Below are positions 1 through 12,596 of a DNA stretch of 64,000 bases, one piece after another. Position 1 is the first letter of the stretch, and each line of letters starts with the position of its first letter. Origin of the DNA: Diploscapter coronatus (lineage: Eukaryota > Nematoda > Chromadorea > Rhabditida > Rhabditidae); assembly GCA_964036155.1 (NCBI GenBank), contig OZ038423.1, positions 27,977,249 through 28,041,248 of the forward strand, written 5' to 3'. Both the position numbers and the translations under genes were made by a program. Under the pieces are notes generated by a model, which saw only the letters and a program-made list of their open reading frames with translations, was not told the origin of the DNA and did not search any database.

Positions 1-771
1 TTACAGATAAATATAAAATCAAATCGTTCAAATGAAACTAAATAAATCAATAGGCTCGAAGCCTGTGGCGGTTGATCTGGCTGTATGCTTTGATCACAAG
101 AAAAGATAAGACAGACAGACAACAAATAAAGGAAGAATGAGCAACGGTCTGTCTCGACTTTTGACGCATAGAACGGAGCTGGCTGGTTCAATATTCTCCA
201 GCCCCAACTACAGACCAGAATGTAAAGGTCGATTTATCGACAATTTTTAAACATCTACCCAAATTTCGGCGAAACTTCCCAATTGCACGTGAACTAATGT
301 ATCAAACTGATCCTCATTAAGGGTGTAAGTGGTTTACGATTTGTGAGTTGGAATTTAATATCCAAAAGATTAACAAGGGCTCAAAACAGATTTTGCCAAA
401 ATTAGAGACACCCCCAAAAATGAGGTTGAAAGATAGAAATTGCCGAAAAGTGGCATCGGACGAGGCCAACCTTACACTCAAACTACAGTTTTTAGCGATT
501 CGCAAATAATTAGCGATAATCTGGGAGGTTTTTCAAAAATTCGATTTCTCTTTTGCTCGTCTTTTCAGACGATTTAGGAAATATCAAAGAGAATTGAGAG
601 ATTTCGAAGATTAGTTCGCGATTCGTAACGGTTTGTTCGAGTTGATCGGATTTGGGGCTAATCGCTTCCCTCGATCCGTCTCTGATTGCCACCGGGTTTA
701 TAAGGCCGAAAGGGCGAAGTGAGATTGTTCACTTTCAACCCTTACAAGTTGTAAAATTTTACAGAAACGTC
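1..771. other. left-edge intergenic / promoter region
   Basis: No coding exon with a plausible start, codon use or splice partner is visible here on either strand. Its right end holds the TATA-like box and trans-splice-like acceptor of the small secreted protein gene that follows. Confidence 0.5.
697..704 (+). promoter_or_regulatory. TATA-like box of small secreted protein gene
   Basis: TTTATAAG lies about 70 bases upstream of the start codon at 772. A splice-like acceptor (ATTTTACAG ending at 764) follows, 7 bases before the ATG, and could take a spliced leader. Both are read from sequence only. Confidence 0.45.
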
Positions 772-2205
772 ATGCGATTCTTCATCCTCCTCCTCGCCTT
801 CATCGCCGTTGCCCTCGCCCAATTCCGTGAGTTAAAAACTTGTTTTTTTTTAAATAATTTTCTTTCATTTGTAAGAGTAGAGAGCGCAAATGGTTCCCCA
901 AGTTGCGCCCGAAACGGTCAAATTTGATATCAAAATATCCGCAGGGGTATAACTAAGATTTTGATGAAGTTCAAAATAAAAAAAATAAAAATTACTCAAA
1001 CCCAGAAGAAAGTGACTCAACCTAGCCCCTCGAATGAACATATTTTTCAATACAAAAATCCCGTGGATGCGAAGATCATGAGCTGATTTTTGGCACAGAG
1101 CAGTTTCATGGGATTTATCATTTATCGTCGATCTAGATTAGGCCTTTTTATGCCTTCGCAGTCTGAATATGAATTGCTTCCTATTTTGGGGGTCCTCGTA
1201 TTACCTTTCTTGAACAGTGCCTCGCTTTCGCAAAGGAGCGGAATTTGCGCTCTCTGTGTAAGAGTACAAAATCATCATGCGCCTAATTAGTTAAAGGCTT
1301 AGAAAATCTTCGGAGATTCATCATATAATGGAAAATTGCTGAACGGGCTTAAAACTAAACGAATGAATTAACTCAGTCGTCATTTCTTGGATGTAAAGTA
1401 TTCGATCATTCCAATTGAGACTTTTTATCACTTAAAATTTAGACTATAAAATTTAGTTTAAATTTTAAACTTTCAGCTGGAGGACACAATAACGCCGGAG
1501 GTTTGGGTGAAAAAATCACCGAGGACAACCCACCCGAGGTACAGGCCGCCGAGGGAATCTCCATCAACGAGGGATCGGGTGAAGACGACTCAGGCAGTAA
1601 GCATTTCAAAATTTATCAAAAGAACTATATTCGAAACAATTTTAAGGAAGAATCTAAAACGCATTATGATTCTGTTTCACGAAAACGACATGTCAAACTG
1701 TATTTTTGAAGATTATGAACGATATTAACCAATAACTATAATAAGACAAAACTAAACCGATTTCTATATTGTTAATGACCGATAAATTGAAACAAAACAA
1801 ATGAAGTGCAATTTTATGCACAGGAATTAGTGCGGTTTGCAGTGCAGCAAACCTTACGACAATTCGTCGTTTTAATGAATGAATATGGCGACTATTTGTG
1901 CATATGCAATACACACTTTGCATATTCGATTTTTGCATTATTTATTTCGTCTCAAGTTATCGGTCATCTACAATAGAAAGAATGCTGAAAACATCTCCAG
2001 AAACAACATCTTTAAAATTGACTAGTTAAAAATTCGTAATTTTTAATATATAAATTCCTTACTTTATCTCACATATTTCGATATCGTGAAAGCTCTCGAC
2101 GATAACTCGAATTCAGACGTCGACGAAGTGCGAACTGCGATCTTCCACAGCGCTGACGAAGTTCACGCTGCTGCTGCTGGAGCCGCCGCTGCACGAAGAA
2201 AGTAG
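772..2205 (+). CDS. small secreted acidic protein, unknown function
   Basis: Three exons (772-826, 1477-1596, 2093-2205) join in phase to a 95-residue product. Residues 1-16 form a clear signal peptide (MRFFILLLAFIAVALA, then QF), so the mature protein should be secreted. The mature part is Gly/Asn-rich and then acidic (EDNPPEVQAAE, EGSGEDDSG, DDNSNSDVDE). It ends in an alanine-rich stretch with a basic tail (AAAARRK). There are no cysteines and no domain I recognise. The start was chosen because the ATG opens the signal peptide and follows an acceptor-like site and a TATA-like box. The acceptor of exon 3 (GTGAAAG) is weak, so that junction is the least certain. A short secreted peptide or antimicrobial-type protein is possible but not shown. 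Confidence 0.7.
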
Positions 2206-3368
2206 ACGACGAATTCACCCACCAAATCGACTCATTAGATAGAATATCTGCGGGAAATCTTCTAACAATTCCTTACAAATAAATCGTCATTTTGAATCTT
2301 TCGTCGAGTTTAAATTCAAATTTTGGTAGTCCACTAATTCACTGGTTCTTTCACATATCCATCGCTCCCCAGTTTTCGGACGGGTCTCTTCTTTTGAGAA
2401 GTGGTGGAGAATAATGGGCGTGTGGGAAGCATAGTGGACCACCCCTGCGTTTGAGTGCTTTAGTAATATATTTATTGTCATGATAATATCTCATCATTTT
2501 ACATCACAAATTCGATATAATAAACATCGAAAACACTGAAAGAAATCGTAGAAAAGACGAATTATTCGGAATTTAAAATAGTATTATGCGTAGAAACAAT
2601 TAGACAATGCTCAAAATTGAAGATATTTGCACATTTCGAAATTTTTTTGAATAGTCACGAAAAAATGTCGCGAAAAATTCACTGGGATAGCTTCGTACTT
2701 GATCCTCGAAACTAGGAAAGTATATGAAAGAAAAAAAACGGATAGGAAAATGAATGATTGATACCGGAAATTCGTAAAGCCTATGAATAGATGAGAGATA
2801 AATGAAACAACAGAATTTACAAGAAAAAAATCAAAATTTCGGATTTCGATAATTTTCGGCAAGACTCAGAAAATATTGAAGAAACGTGATATTGAGCTGC
2901 CAAAATTTTGATAGTTTGATAACATGAAAAGTTTCAAAAATCGATAAAATTTTGATATAAGAGATTAGCCGAAACCGTCGAGAATAAGGCCGTAGAATTC
3001 ACTACTATTTTAGAAAAGAAAAATAAGCTCAAAATTCACTGATAATTACCCTAATTAGGGAGACTATCGGTGCAATTAAAATGCTTTCCTACCTACTTTG
3101 TTAATATTTATGGAACCCTATTGAGCTAGTTATTCGGTTAAAATTCAGAATGCCGAGAGAAATGAAATGATAAGCACATTGTCCTACCCTATTCCTCTTG
3201 ATAACTAGTCTAATTAAGTCAAAGATTTTTTGGAGATTTTAAAGAGTTAATCACAAAAAGGAAGAAATTAATCGTCGATAATTGGTCAATTAACTTCATT
3301 AATTTCAAAGAGCAAGATAGTTGTCCTTTAATTGACCAATGAAAGCAACTACCCTCCTAATTATCTTC
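2206..3368. other. intergenic, AT-rich
   Basis: Lies between the 3' ends of the small secreted gene (+) and the ZIP gene (-). Short open frames here lack splice partners and have AT-driven composition. I see no RNA gene or repeat. Confidence 0.45.
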
Positions 3369-6300
3369 TCATATTTGGATGGATTCTCCGTGTCTGGACA
3401 TGACGTACATCAGAGTGAGCCCGCAGAAGATACCCGTTGTCTGAAGGAGGAGCACTTTGAGGCCGTGCTTCATCGACACCCCGAGAGCGTCCTCCATCGC
3501 CTTCTTCATCTCAGGCATCTACAATTAGGGCAATTAAGTTTATTTAATTAGTTATTATTTTAATTATGTCCGTTTCGCTCATAACTTACGGACTAGCAAC
3601 GGCTATACCATTGTAATTTATGAATGTCTTGAAACTTATGAAAAATATTTTCAAAGGGAAAAAGTTATTCGTGATTTTTAGCTTTCTGGAAATGGCTAGC
3701 ATGGAAAACTTATTGGTCGATTTGAAAAGATAGTCAATTATTTGGTTATTAAACATGAAAATTTACCATGCATCCGAGAGAGATGTAGAGGAACATTCCG
3801 CCAGCAAGAGCGAACGCGTACTTGGTCACTTCATCTCCGAGCTCACCGATCAGGATGCCAATTACGAAACCTTAATTAACACAATTAGATTAGTTGATCG
3901 ATAGTTTTCTTCAGTGAATAGAATAAGTTTCAAAGAACATTATACAGTAAAATTTTTCAGTCTAGATTAGATAAGTTTCAGAAAAAGACATGAAATAATC
4001 AAAGATATTTCAATTTTAAAAATCTTTTTAAAAAATACCAATATAGCAGGTGATCGCGGAGAGAAGGTTGTAGAAGAATGCCTGTTTGAGCGAGAGACCA
4101 GAAGCGACCAGAATTGCGACGTCTCCAAGCTCATGCGGGAATTCCTCGCAAAGAACAGCAAGACAAATCGAAATTCCATCTCGGATCGACTCAGAGAAGG
4201 CAGCGCCGATTGAAATTCCGTCTGAAGAAAAATAGCTTAGATAATTTGGGTAATAAAAATTACTAGCTATCGCAGAAAATCACCATCTAATAGTTTTCTC
4301 CAAATTTACTACTCACATTTCATATGTACACTTCAAAATAGATATAAAAACGCAAGGAAATTTTACCGATAAGATTGTGGAGTCCATCCCCGAAGATGAT
4401 CATCCAGGCGACCGCAGCGATAGCCTTCGAATTCGAATCGCCCGAGCCAATTGGAAGAGAATGATCGTGGACGCAGATGCCGTGGGCCTGCAAATTTGAG
4501 AGTTTGTTATTTTCGTCTAATCTTCGAAAAAAAAAGTATCAATTTCATCAGAAGATTGAAATTATAATGATGCTCGTGTTTTATTTATGATATTTTTTAT
4601 AGCAATTGGTAAGGCCCAACTCCATTATCTTCAACAAAACTATCGTATTTTATCATTTTCTTGAAACTTATTTGAAAATTATATAATTTGCACAAGCTAG
4701 AATTGACGGAATACTTTGTCTAAAAACTCATTCTTGATCTTTTAAATTTGAAACCTATCTATCTCAAAAACTTCTATCAGTTTATGATCTTATTATTTCT
4801 TCTTCTGATATCTAATAATCGATTGACTATGACGTGATACGATTTTGATAAGGCTGCATCACAGACCACTGCGTATTTCGCCTTACAGAACACTTCTTAC
4901 ACTATTTTCTCTTTTCTTCATATTTTTGCATACTATTTCTTTACTTTCTCCATCTTTTCTCGCCAAAACTCGAAATTTCTCACCGATTTCTTATACTTGC
5001 ACGTAACGTCGTCAAACGCATTCGCTTTTTAACTTCGGTTGTTTTCATCGCTCTTATCTTCCTCTTACTTTTCCATACTATCCTTAGTATCGTTTTCTTT
5101 TCTTGTCTACAATTCCATGCAATTTCTCCATTTCATATTCTTTTTCTTTTCTTCTATTCACTTCCTTTCATCTCTAACGTTCTGTAATAAATCAAAAAGT
5201 CGAGATATTGTTCCATTAATCTATGTCACGTGAGCGCGAAAAACCATGAGGATGAAATTCAATGAAATGGAAAAATGAATGAAAGTAAAGCCGCGCGCAG
5301 AAAATCAATACATCATATTCAAACATCATTTTAACTCAACTTTTCTAAATGAAACAAGTATATCTAATGAGGAAGCATAGGAATTTTAAAGTTGAAACTG
5401 TGAGATTAAAAAATCGAACTATTAGTTCATCCTTTCTAGCTTAGCCTTTCAAAAGCGAAAAGTTAACCTAACGTTAATAAGGATAGAAATTTTATTTTGA
5501 AATCCGTCTGGGATAAAAAAATAATTATTACCTGATCGCCCATGGACTTATTCGTTATGCTCTCGAGCATCATCGACTCGATCTCGGCCTCGGAGAGTTT
5601 TTGATCCTGAAAGCGAAAATTATTGCTGTTTTTAAATATCCTCCACACAACTGTTTATCGAGTAGCTTCCATTATTTTCAATTTCAAACCCCTACGAAAC
5701 ATATTTCATCTTCCTATAAAACGTTAAAATGTTTCAAATAAACTTCGAAATCTTCACACTCAATAAGTAGTTGAGTGTGTGAGACCAAAATACGAAAATA
5801 GAGATTTCTCCTCAAATTCAAAACTGTTCAGTGCATTTCAATCTAAATTTTGCAAAAGTAGGCTCGGAATCTTCAAGCCCAATAGAAACTGAATTGCAAT
5901 TGTGAATAGATAAATTAGTTTTTTTTAGAAAAGTTACCAAACCTTGTGATTCTGGGCGTTTTCGTTGGTGTGCCCATTTGCGGCTACGTGGATCAACGGC
6001 GCGTCGCTTCGGTCCGTCACTCGAGCTGCGCCACCCTCGCTGCGGTGTTTCTGAAAATGTATATATATATATATATTTTTTTTTTTTATTTATTTATTTA
6101 TTTATATATTTCTTGAAAATTTTATGAGTTTAAATCAAGTGAGGGAAAGGATAGCAGAATTTAAAGATTTTGTTTTGAAAAAGTCGAAATTTGTAATTTT
6201 CATTTGCTCACCTTCTTCGCCTCCATGATAATCTTGATGGCCTTGTCGCAGAAGAAGAACATATAAACGCCCAGAATCGAGTAGTGCGCTGTTATGAAAT

Positions 6301-7010
6301 AGTCGTGGTTTTCGGCCAGGGAGGGGTAGGCCTGAAATGCCTCAGCGATGAGTCTTTAAACAATTTGAAACTCTCACATTTGGAAGTAAATGGTAGAAAC
6401 TCGATCCGGAAAGCGAACCGACTCCAAGGCCCACGAACATTGTTATCATCTGAAAAAATTGAAATAAACAAAAAAAAGCAAAACGGCAAAATTTAAGATA
6501 AAACTCAAAAAATTAAACTATAAAAAAATACCTTATTATAAATGTCCTTGCTTAGATACCTCATAAACACGATTCCCACCACCGAGCAGAGATTGATCAC
6601 TGTTACCACGGAAAGACCGATCGTCCAGGCTGAAAATACAAAAAAAATATCTGGACAAATGATCTTTTTTACAAATTTGACTATGATTTCTCAAAATACC
6701 TTGTTGATTTTTTTCTTACATTAGATTTTCCTTTAGTTTTTCAGACTAAAGATTTAAAAAATCCAATTTTAGAGCAATTGAAAATTACTTTGTCTCTTTG
6801 AAAGAAATATTCTTGGTTTTTTTTTTTAATTAAAAAAAATCATGACTCACCCATAACAGGATCGGATCTCGCGCTAATTCCTGGAATGGTCGTATTTTCC
6901 TGACCAATTCCAGACCCCGATGCGGTTATTCCAGAACATAGCGTCTCGAGCTGCGGGGCGGTCATGTTGAGTGCGGAGAGCGCCGACGAAACATTCGATG
7001 CCACGCTCAT
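3369..7010 (-). CDS. ZIP8/ZIP14-type metal ion transporter (SLC39, LIV-1 subfamily)
   Basis: Ten exons (7010-6851, 6629-6532, 6449-6378, 6331-6212, 6050-5943, 5606-5532, 4487-4367, 4221-4039, 3870-3767, 3518-3369) give 396 residues, all in phase. ZIP transporters import zinc and related divalent metals into the cytosol. Visible family marks are the conserved helix with HNLIDG near residues 247-253 and the next metal-site helix CEEFPHELGD near 276-285. In that second motif glutamate replaces the usual first histidine (EEFPHE), which is the known hallmark of ZIP8/ZIP14 and associates with broader use of Zn, Fe, Mn and Cd. Helices such as GLGVGSLSGSSFYHLLP fit the fold. A loop around 151-211 carries several His, Asn and acidic residues. 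The start at 7010 is preceded by the acceptor-like TTTTTCTAG ten bases upstream, fitting trans-splicing. The N-terminus lacks a strong signal peptide. The specific nematode zipt orthologue is not assigned. Confidence 0.93.
6060..6106. repeat. compound microsatellite in ZIP intron 4
   Basis: A run of alternating T and A (about 6060-6075) is followed by a T tract and then TTTA units repeated up to about 6106. It lies just past the acceptor of the exon ending at 6050, so on the transcribed strand it forms part of an A-rich intron. Confidence 0.85.
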
Positions 7011-10000
7011 TTTTCGAGTTCTAGAAAAATCAGCAATTAAATTTTCAGACACAAATAACGTCCGACAAGAACGACGATAAATGACTGACAAAAATTAGCT
7101 ACCGGATTAACAAAATGAACGATAACCAAATGAGATCGATAAAGTAAGGTTTAGGAAAAGAAAGATTCAAAAACTAAAAGTTTACGTAAGATGGTGTAAT
7201 TTAGCAAAAATGGTTGTGTCATAATATTGCGTCATTAAAAGTAAGCTAATGCAAAGCGAACTTCATAACCAAACGCGGAATAATAAGTTTCGCGCGAGGC
7301 TAAAGACCGATTATCTCAAACTACGAGTTTTTTTCTCGAAAAATTAATCAATTGTGAGAATTAGAAATAGTTTTGACGTCGATAATATAATAGCTAGATA
7401 ATTGTCCTAATTAAATAGAGGTAATTATCTCTTAATTAGCCTAGAAAATTCAAAAAGCATCTATGACGATGGTGTGTAAATGATAGCGGGAAAATCGAAT
7501 GACTTTCATCGTCAAGGCGGTCTCAGAGTGATCGTGTTTTCAGCCCCTTTTCTATCTTTCTTCCCCTGAGACGTTCTCCATTTTTGGGTTACTAATCACC
7601 GGAAACGTCGAGAGAAAAGAAGGGATTTGTTATGAAAATAGAATATCTCAGACCCCGCCCAAATAATTGGTCAGTGAAAGATATTGGGTTACAAGTTGAA
7701 AGGTAAAGAGGGCGGAATAGAAAAAGAGAAATGCTAGAGGTCTGAATAAAATATGGAAAATTGAAGAACTAGAGAAAAATACAAACGTCGAAATGTTTTT
7801 TTTTTTTATCATTAGGAGGTTAGAGACGAAAAAGAACAGATGAAAATTTCTATTTTTGACAACGAATTGTCTGTCATCGTCGGCCGAGAAAAGATCAAAT
7901 AACGAGATATTCGATAACATTATGATAAAAGTTAAGAGAGCATAGAGAAAAAGACGAATCTGATTTCACATCGTTAAAATTGCACGAACAACAATGGAAG
8001 ATACCTGAATGAACGACCATTTTTGGAAGGAGAGTATTTTATGATGTCTTGGAAATTTTCAACTTTTTCAAGGATGGAAAAGTACTGTAGATTAAACTTT
8101 CTTATCACCGAAAGAGCAGCGATACTGATAAAGGTCAGGCATGGTACATTACTCTTTAGGCAAACAAGATTCGGTAATGTGAGCTAGGTATACTGATAAA
8201 CCGATAAAAAAAACTAATCACAAAAGCTGAAGATAGAACTGTAGTTATGAATACTTGACAGTGCCCTCAGAATAAATATTTACCCGACCTAGGTTTTTAG
8301 GAGGTGAAAATTTTGAATTTAGGTTAATAATAAATTACGATGAGTTATTTCTAATGCGTGCATGGTTATAAAATGAATTTCTGAAATACGTGTTCAAAAA
8401 TTTGAAGAAGTTCATGTTTGAATCGACGACTCTTGAAGTGTAGTTTTCATTCAAACGCATGTGCCTTTGAAAGAGCGTGGATTGATGTTTGTAGCATAGT
8501 TGAGACCATGTGAAACGTAGGGAAAATTATCTGCTCAAAAGGAAAAAATAAATGGTGGGGAGATTATTTCGTTTTTTTCAACTGAATAAGCCCATCATTC
8601 ATGGGCTCCCATAAGGCAGCGAGAATATGTGGGAAAAAAAGCGAAAATTGATCCGTAATTCAAAATCCACGAGATTGAACCCGAAAGATTGTAAAGTCAG
8701 ATAAGAGGTAAAGCTAGAAATGCATTTTGTCTTGGCAGAAAGTATCGACGTTCAAAGAAAATCCGACGAAAATCGATAAGTCCTGAGTTTTCTCTATGAC
8801 AAGGATTTAGATGAAAATCGCTGGATATAAATTAAGAAATTTGGATACAATTTTCGGAAGATGCGTAAAATTTTAGCCAGAAGACTAGAATTTCTGGGAA
8901 TTTTATCGATGAAAGAAACCGGCCTAAATGTTTGGTTCAAGCTTCAAACCGGGATTTTTGGGTGGCGTTTCTAGAATTCCTCCGTAGTAAAAACCTACAC
9001 GCTTATGTTTTGATCGAAAAACCCAAGAAAGCCATATCGTTTTCGAATATTCAACGGGGAGCAAATCGTGAATAACCAAACGAAACGCTTTGTCGAATAG
9101 AGAACGTGCAAATCGGCAGTTGGGACAAATGCGAACGAGCGAAATAGCGCTGAAATGGAGGAGGTACGGGGCAGAGCCCGTAGAGATAGCAGAAGAATTT
9201 GAGAGACGAGAGAAACGCCGGCTGGGAGAATAGCACAAGGACCGCAGAGAGCAAGGAGAATCAAAACAACGGGCGATTTGCAGCCGAGCAGTGAATTTCG
9301 CTTCGAAGCGCGGTTCTGCATAAGTTTCGAACTCGACTTTTTTAACCGGTTGGCGTAAACAAATACATTTTGCATCGTGATTTGATCAAATGATCTTGAA
9401 ATTTCGATCTTAGAAAATGTTCTGAAGATGGAGAATATTCGAGAAGTCTAAAATAAACGAGGATTTAGGTAGGGGTTGATATGAATGGAGAATAAGATAC
9501 CCAGAAAATATCTGACATTGGCTTCAGTAATTTGTTTTAATTCAGATTAAATCGATTTCTATTTCTTATATTAATACCTTCGATAAACTCGCTAAATGTC
9601 TTGGAATCATATTCTAACGAGGAATTTGTTCAAGTTTCATTCATTCTTCATCAAAATGACAGTAAAACTAATATTATCACTCCGTTTGATAAGGCGGCCA
9701 TAAATGGTCACTGTCTCGCTTGCGTCACATAACCAAGCACACCTTTCGACGACTATGTCTGATTTCTTTTCCTCTCCTAAATTCGTCTTGTCTCCAATCA
9801 TGTTGTCTTTCAACTTTGACTTGAACCAATCGGCATTTCCTGTTACTTTTGCACGAGACAGCCGAATTTGACGATAGTTTGTGATATTTGATAGGTTTGA
9901 AGGTATTTGAAGAAGAATGGACCGGAAACGACCATATTTTGAGTAATTTAAATCAAAAGTTCGAAAATAGCAGAATTTCGATTTATTTGCATGTCATAAG

Positions 10001-10080
10001 AAATGGCAGGTTTCATTGGGTCGACTTAAAAATTGAAAAGTCCCTAGCTTTGAATAAATAAATTAATTAACATAAACGTT
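7011..10080. other. gene-free stretch upstream of ZIP gene
   Basis: About 3 kb with no exon chain I can support on either strand. Part of it should hold the promoter of the ZIP gene. Around 7390-7440 there are imperfect AT-rich inverted repeats. A more GC-rich patch at about 8950-9320 opens three overlapping minus-strand frames with no recognisable protein, more like regulatory or repeat-derived DNA than coding sequence. Confidence 0.4.
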
Positions 10081-10761
10081 TTAATTGACCATCGCTGAGC
10101 TAATAATCAGACCAGCAATGGCCAAAGTAACGCCTAAAAAAGGAGGACACGACTTGTCTTCGTTGATCACGTAGAACACGTTGAATTGTTGGAGGTGTGA
10201 AATGTTTCTGAAAATATATTTTTTAATTTCTTATTATGGGAGAATATCAGAATTGGACAGAGCTCGAACTATGATGGTACAGGTTCGAGAGTGCGAGGCG
10301 AAAGTTTGAAGTGCTGTCCAGCAACGAAGGACACCTTACCGATATGGCGCCAAAGTTTCCGGCCAAGATCTCTCTGCTGCTCGTAGATCGTAATTGCAAT
10401 AGTCGCTTTGACAGATCCACTGCTCTATCGCGTTGTATGACCGGTAAAATCCAACCTGAGAAACAATATAGTTTAGGAAAAATAAACTCGTATCGATGAC
10501 GAAGGATGGATGGCTTACCGCCATGACCCTAGTTTCAGTTGGATCCTGGTATACCGTAGCGCATCCTCTGTAGACGTCTCCTTGTACCGTTGCAGATATA
10601 AAGCAGTACTGTCCTCTGCACTCCGTTCCAGCTCTCACGTATGGAAGATTCGGAGAGTAATAGTCGACATGACACACGACACCTGGGGCTGCCGCTTCGT
10701 AGGTGGCGTCGTAGGGTAGGGACTGAAGAAGAACTATCATAGCGATGAGGAGCACGATCAT
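10081..10761 (-). CDS. secreted, probably GPI-anchored cysteine-rich protein (ET/Ly6-like)
   Basis: Three exons (10761-10519, 10455-10340, 10207-10081) give 161 residues. Residues 1-20 form a signal peptide. The mature part has a spaced cysteine pattern (GVVCHVDYY, TECRGQYC, YRGC, WICQSDYCN) ending in the CN seen in Ly6/three-finger and nematode ET-module proteins. After a further cysteine, the last ~17 residues (GVTLAIAGLIISSAMVN) are hydrophobic with no cytosolic tail, which suggests GPI attachment. The ATG overlaps the stop codon of the upstream gene in ATGA. The sequence TTTATTCAG about 35 bases upstream could serve as a trans-splice acceptor. Function is unknown; extracellular binding or surface protection is an inference from the fold type. 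Confidence 0.75.
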
Positions 10762-11909
10762 ATAATTTGAAGCAATGGAAGGTTCTTATGACTGAATAAA
10801 TCAGAATTTTCAGCGAAAAAGACCATCAAATTTGGTATGTGAGGTTCTATTGAAGATCCCACACTAGTTCCATAGCAAATCGTCGTCTCATTGGTCCCCC
10901 CGAACTGTAGACGCGCGCAACTGTTCGGGTACACCAGGAAGACGGACTCGTGCGAGTAGATGTCGAAGTCCGAGAAGTGACTGCAGTTCGTCTCCAGCCA
11001 TGTCGAGGTGAGATTTTCTGCGACGTACTAAAATTATGAGGTCATGATTTTCTGTTTGATTCAAACTATTTCAACAGTTTGACGCATTGATCGACTATTT
11101 TTCCAGTGCCCGGGGATTCATGAATGACTGTTTATGCTGCTCTAAGTCACTTCCAATGGGCTGTTCCTGTCTAATTCGGGGAGGGAGGTTGACACTTGGA
11201 GACTTTCTCCAATCGCTTTCGTCGCTCCTGACAGAAAACACTATGCTTACCGGCGTAGCAGAAAACGTGCAGTAGTTAGCAGCACAGGCTCTTCTCCATC
11301 GTGGTGGAATAGCTCCATCAACCGACCTTCTTCCACAGGTCTGCAGGGGAAGCATCGTGGGTTGACTCGGCGGGGTCGACAGATTCGTCGTGTTAGTGCC
11401 ATTCGACACTAGATTGCAACCGTCCGAGCTGAAAGTTGAAGGTTGGATCCATGGAGAATTTCATCAACATCTTGCAGGGGACGAGGCTTGTTTTTTTCAA
11501 ATGAAGTTGAAACTGTACCTGCAAAGGCATAGAGTATTTCCATGCTGATTCGTCCTACACCCGTCGGCTACTTGGGAACCGATGACACAGCCCTAGAGTT
11601 GAATACTTTCGATTTGAGGCCCTAAAGATCGACCCACCCTCCTCAAAAACAGTTGATCATCGCCTGGATAATAGAAATCCGCGGTATAGCATTGATCACC
11701 TTTACAAAATTCGGCGGCGCAACTAAAGTTTCAATTTCCCTGGAAAAGTTTAGGAAAACCTACTCATATTGATCTAGAAGGCTTCGTTCGCATTTGTAGC
11801 ATGATATCAAGCAACTTGAATCGTCAGGTAAACTTAGTAGAAATAAAATCACAAAAATGATGAAATTCGGAGAATCGATTAGAATTGAGCGATGATGTGG
11901 CTTGAGCAT
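10758..11909 (-). CDS. secreted cysteine-rich protein with ET-module-like domain
   Basis: Five exons (11909-11764, 11722-11638, 11592-11519, 11428-11251, 11027-10758) give 250 residues. A hydrophobic N-terminal segment (FIIFVILFLLSLP, about residues 16-28) precedes a first cysteine module with CYKCE, CAAEFCKGDQC, RRGCVIG, CRTNQ, CLCSSDGCN. This matches the general nematode ET-module layout as I know it. A Thr/Ser/Pro linker leads to a second cysteine-containing region with several NxS/T sites. Introns of 41-53 nt support the model. The last exon runs to a TGA that shares bases with the next gene's start codon. It could instead end earlier through an unseen splice, so the last ~40 residues are less certain. 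Ligand and function are unknown. Confidence 0.7.
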
Positions 11910-12341
11910 TCGATATTATGAAATTGAGGTATTGCTGGACAACCTAAAGTTTAGAACGAAAATCATTGTGACATAAGCAGAAATAAATAAAATAGCGATA
12001 TTGAACAGCTATTATTACTACTTCTGAACAACTCAAATGAATAGGGTGAATGCCATGCATAGAAATCGAGATTCGAAGGGAAATTTTGGAACTTTCACTC
12101 TCGAATATCATGCTATTTTAGTATTCCAATTCTCGATCTCTCTGTGTCTATTACTCGCTTCCATTCTATCTCTTCAAATTTGAATAATCTTGCCAAGTTT
12201 CATCACCTACACTCTGAATCATCAATGTATTGCAGAAAGTATAAGTTTAAATGCAACATTTAAAGAATAATAAATTTATTCAAATTTAATTAATAAAACG
12301 AGAAAATGTCACAATAATTTTGGAGATATTTACAAATCCGA
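11910..12341. other. intergenic spacer
   Basis: Holds the presumed promoter of the ET-module gene and the 3' region of the peptide gene, including a minus-strand AATAAA (plus-strand TTTATT at 12275-12280) about 60 bases past its stop. Nothing else is evident. Confidence 0.45.
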
Positions 12342-12596
12342 TCACCAGCAAGGATTTCTGGACGGGGCCGGTGGAACTATCGGCTGATCCTCTAGAATTT
12401 CTTCAGCATGAATCATAAAAAAAAACAAAAATATTTTCATGGATTATCATATTATTCACGCTTATTTTGCCGATTTTCGAGTATTATTTTAACGAAAAAT
12501 ACCCTCATTCGGTCTTGGCAGCACGAAATCGTCTTGAGCATAGACAAATGCGATGATCAAGCAGATACATAAAACCAATAGGAATAAATTTTGCAT
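12342..12596 (-). CDS. 47-residue secreted peptide ending in NPCW
   Basis: Two exons (12596-12503 and 12391-12342) join in phase to a very short open frame. Residues 1-20 are a strong signal peptide (MQNLFLLVLCICLIIAFVYA). The mature peptide is about 27 residues, acidic and proline-rich (QDDFVLPRPNEEDQPIVPP...), and ends in SRNPCW with a single cysteine two residues from the end. The ATG follows a perfect acceptor-like TGATTTTCAG by three bases, typical of trans-splicing, and a TATA-like box lies about 75 bases upstream. It does not contain dibasic sites or amidation glycine, so it is not an obvious classical neuropeptide. The lone cysteine could form a dimer. Function unknown. Confidence 0.7.

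Noticed and set aside
8924..9375. Three overlapping minus-strand open frames of 67-126 codons
   Set aside because: They occupy different frames of one GC-richer patch, match no family I know, lack splice partners and show no consistent codon preference.
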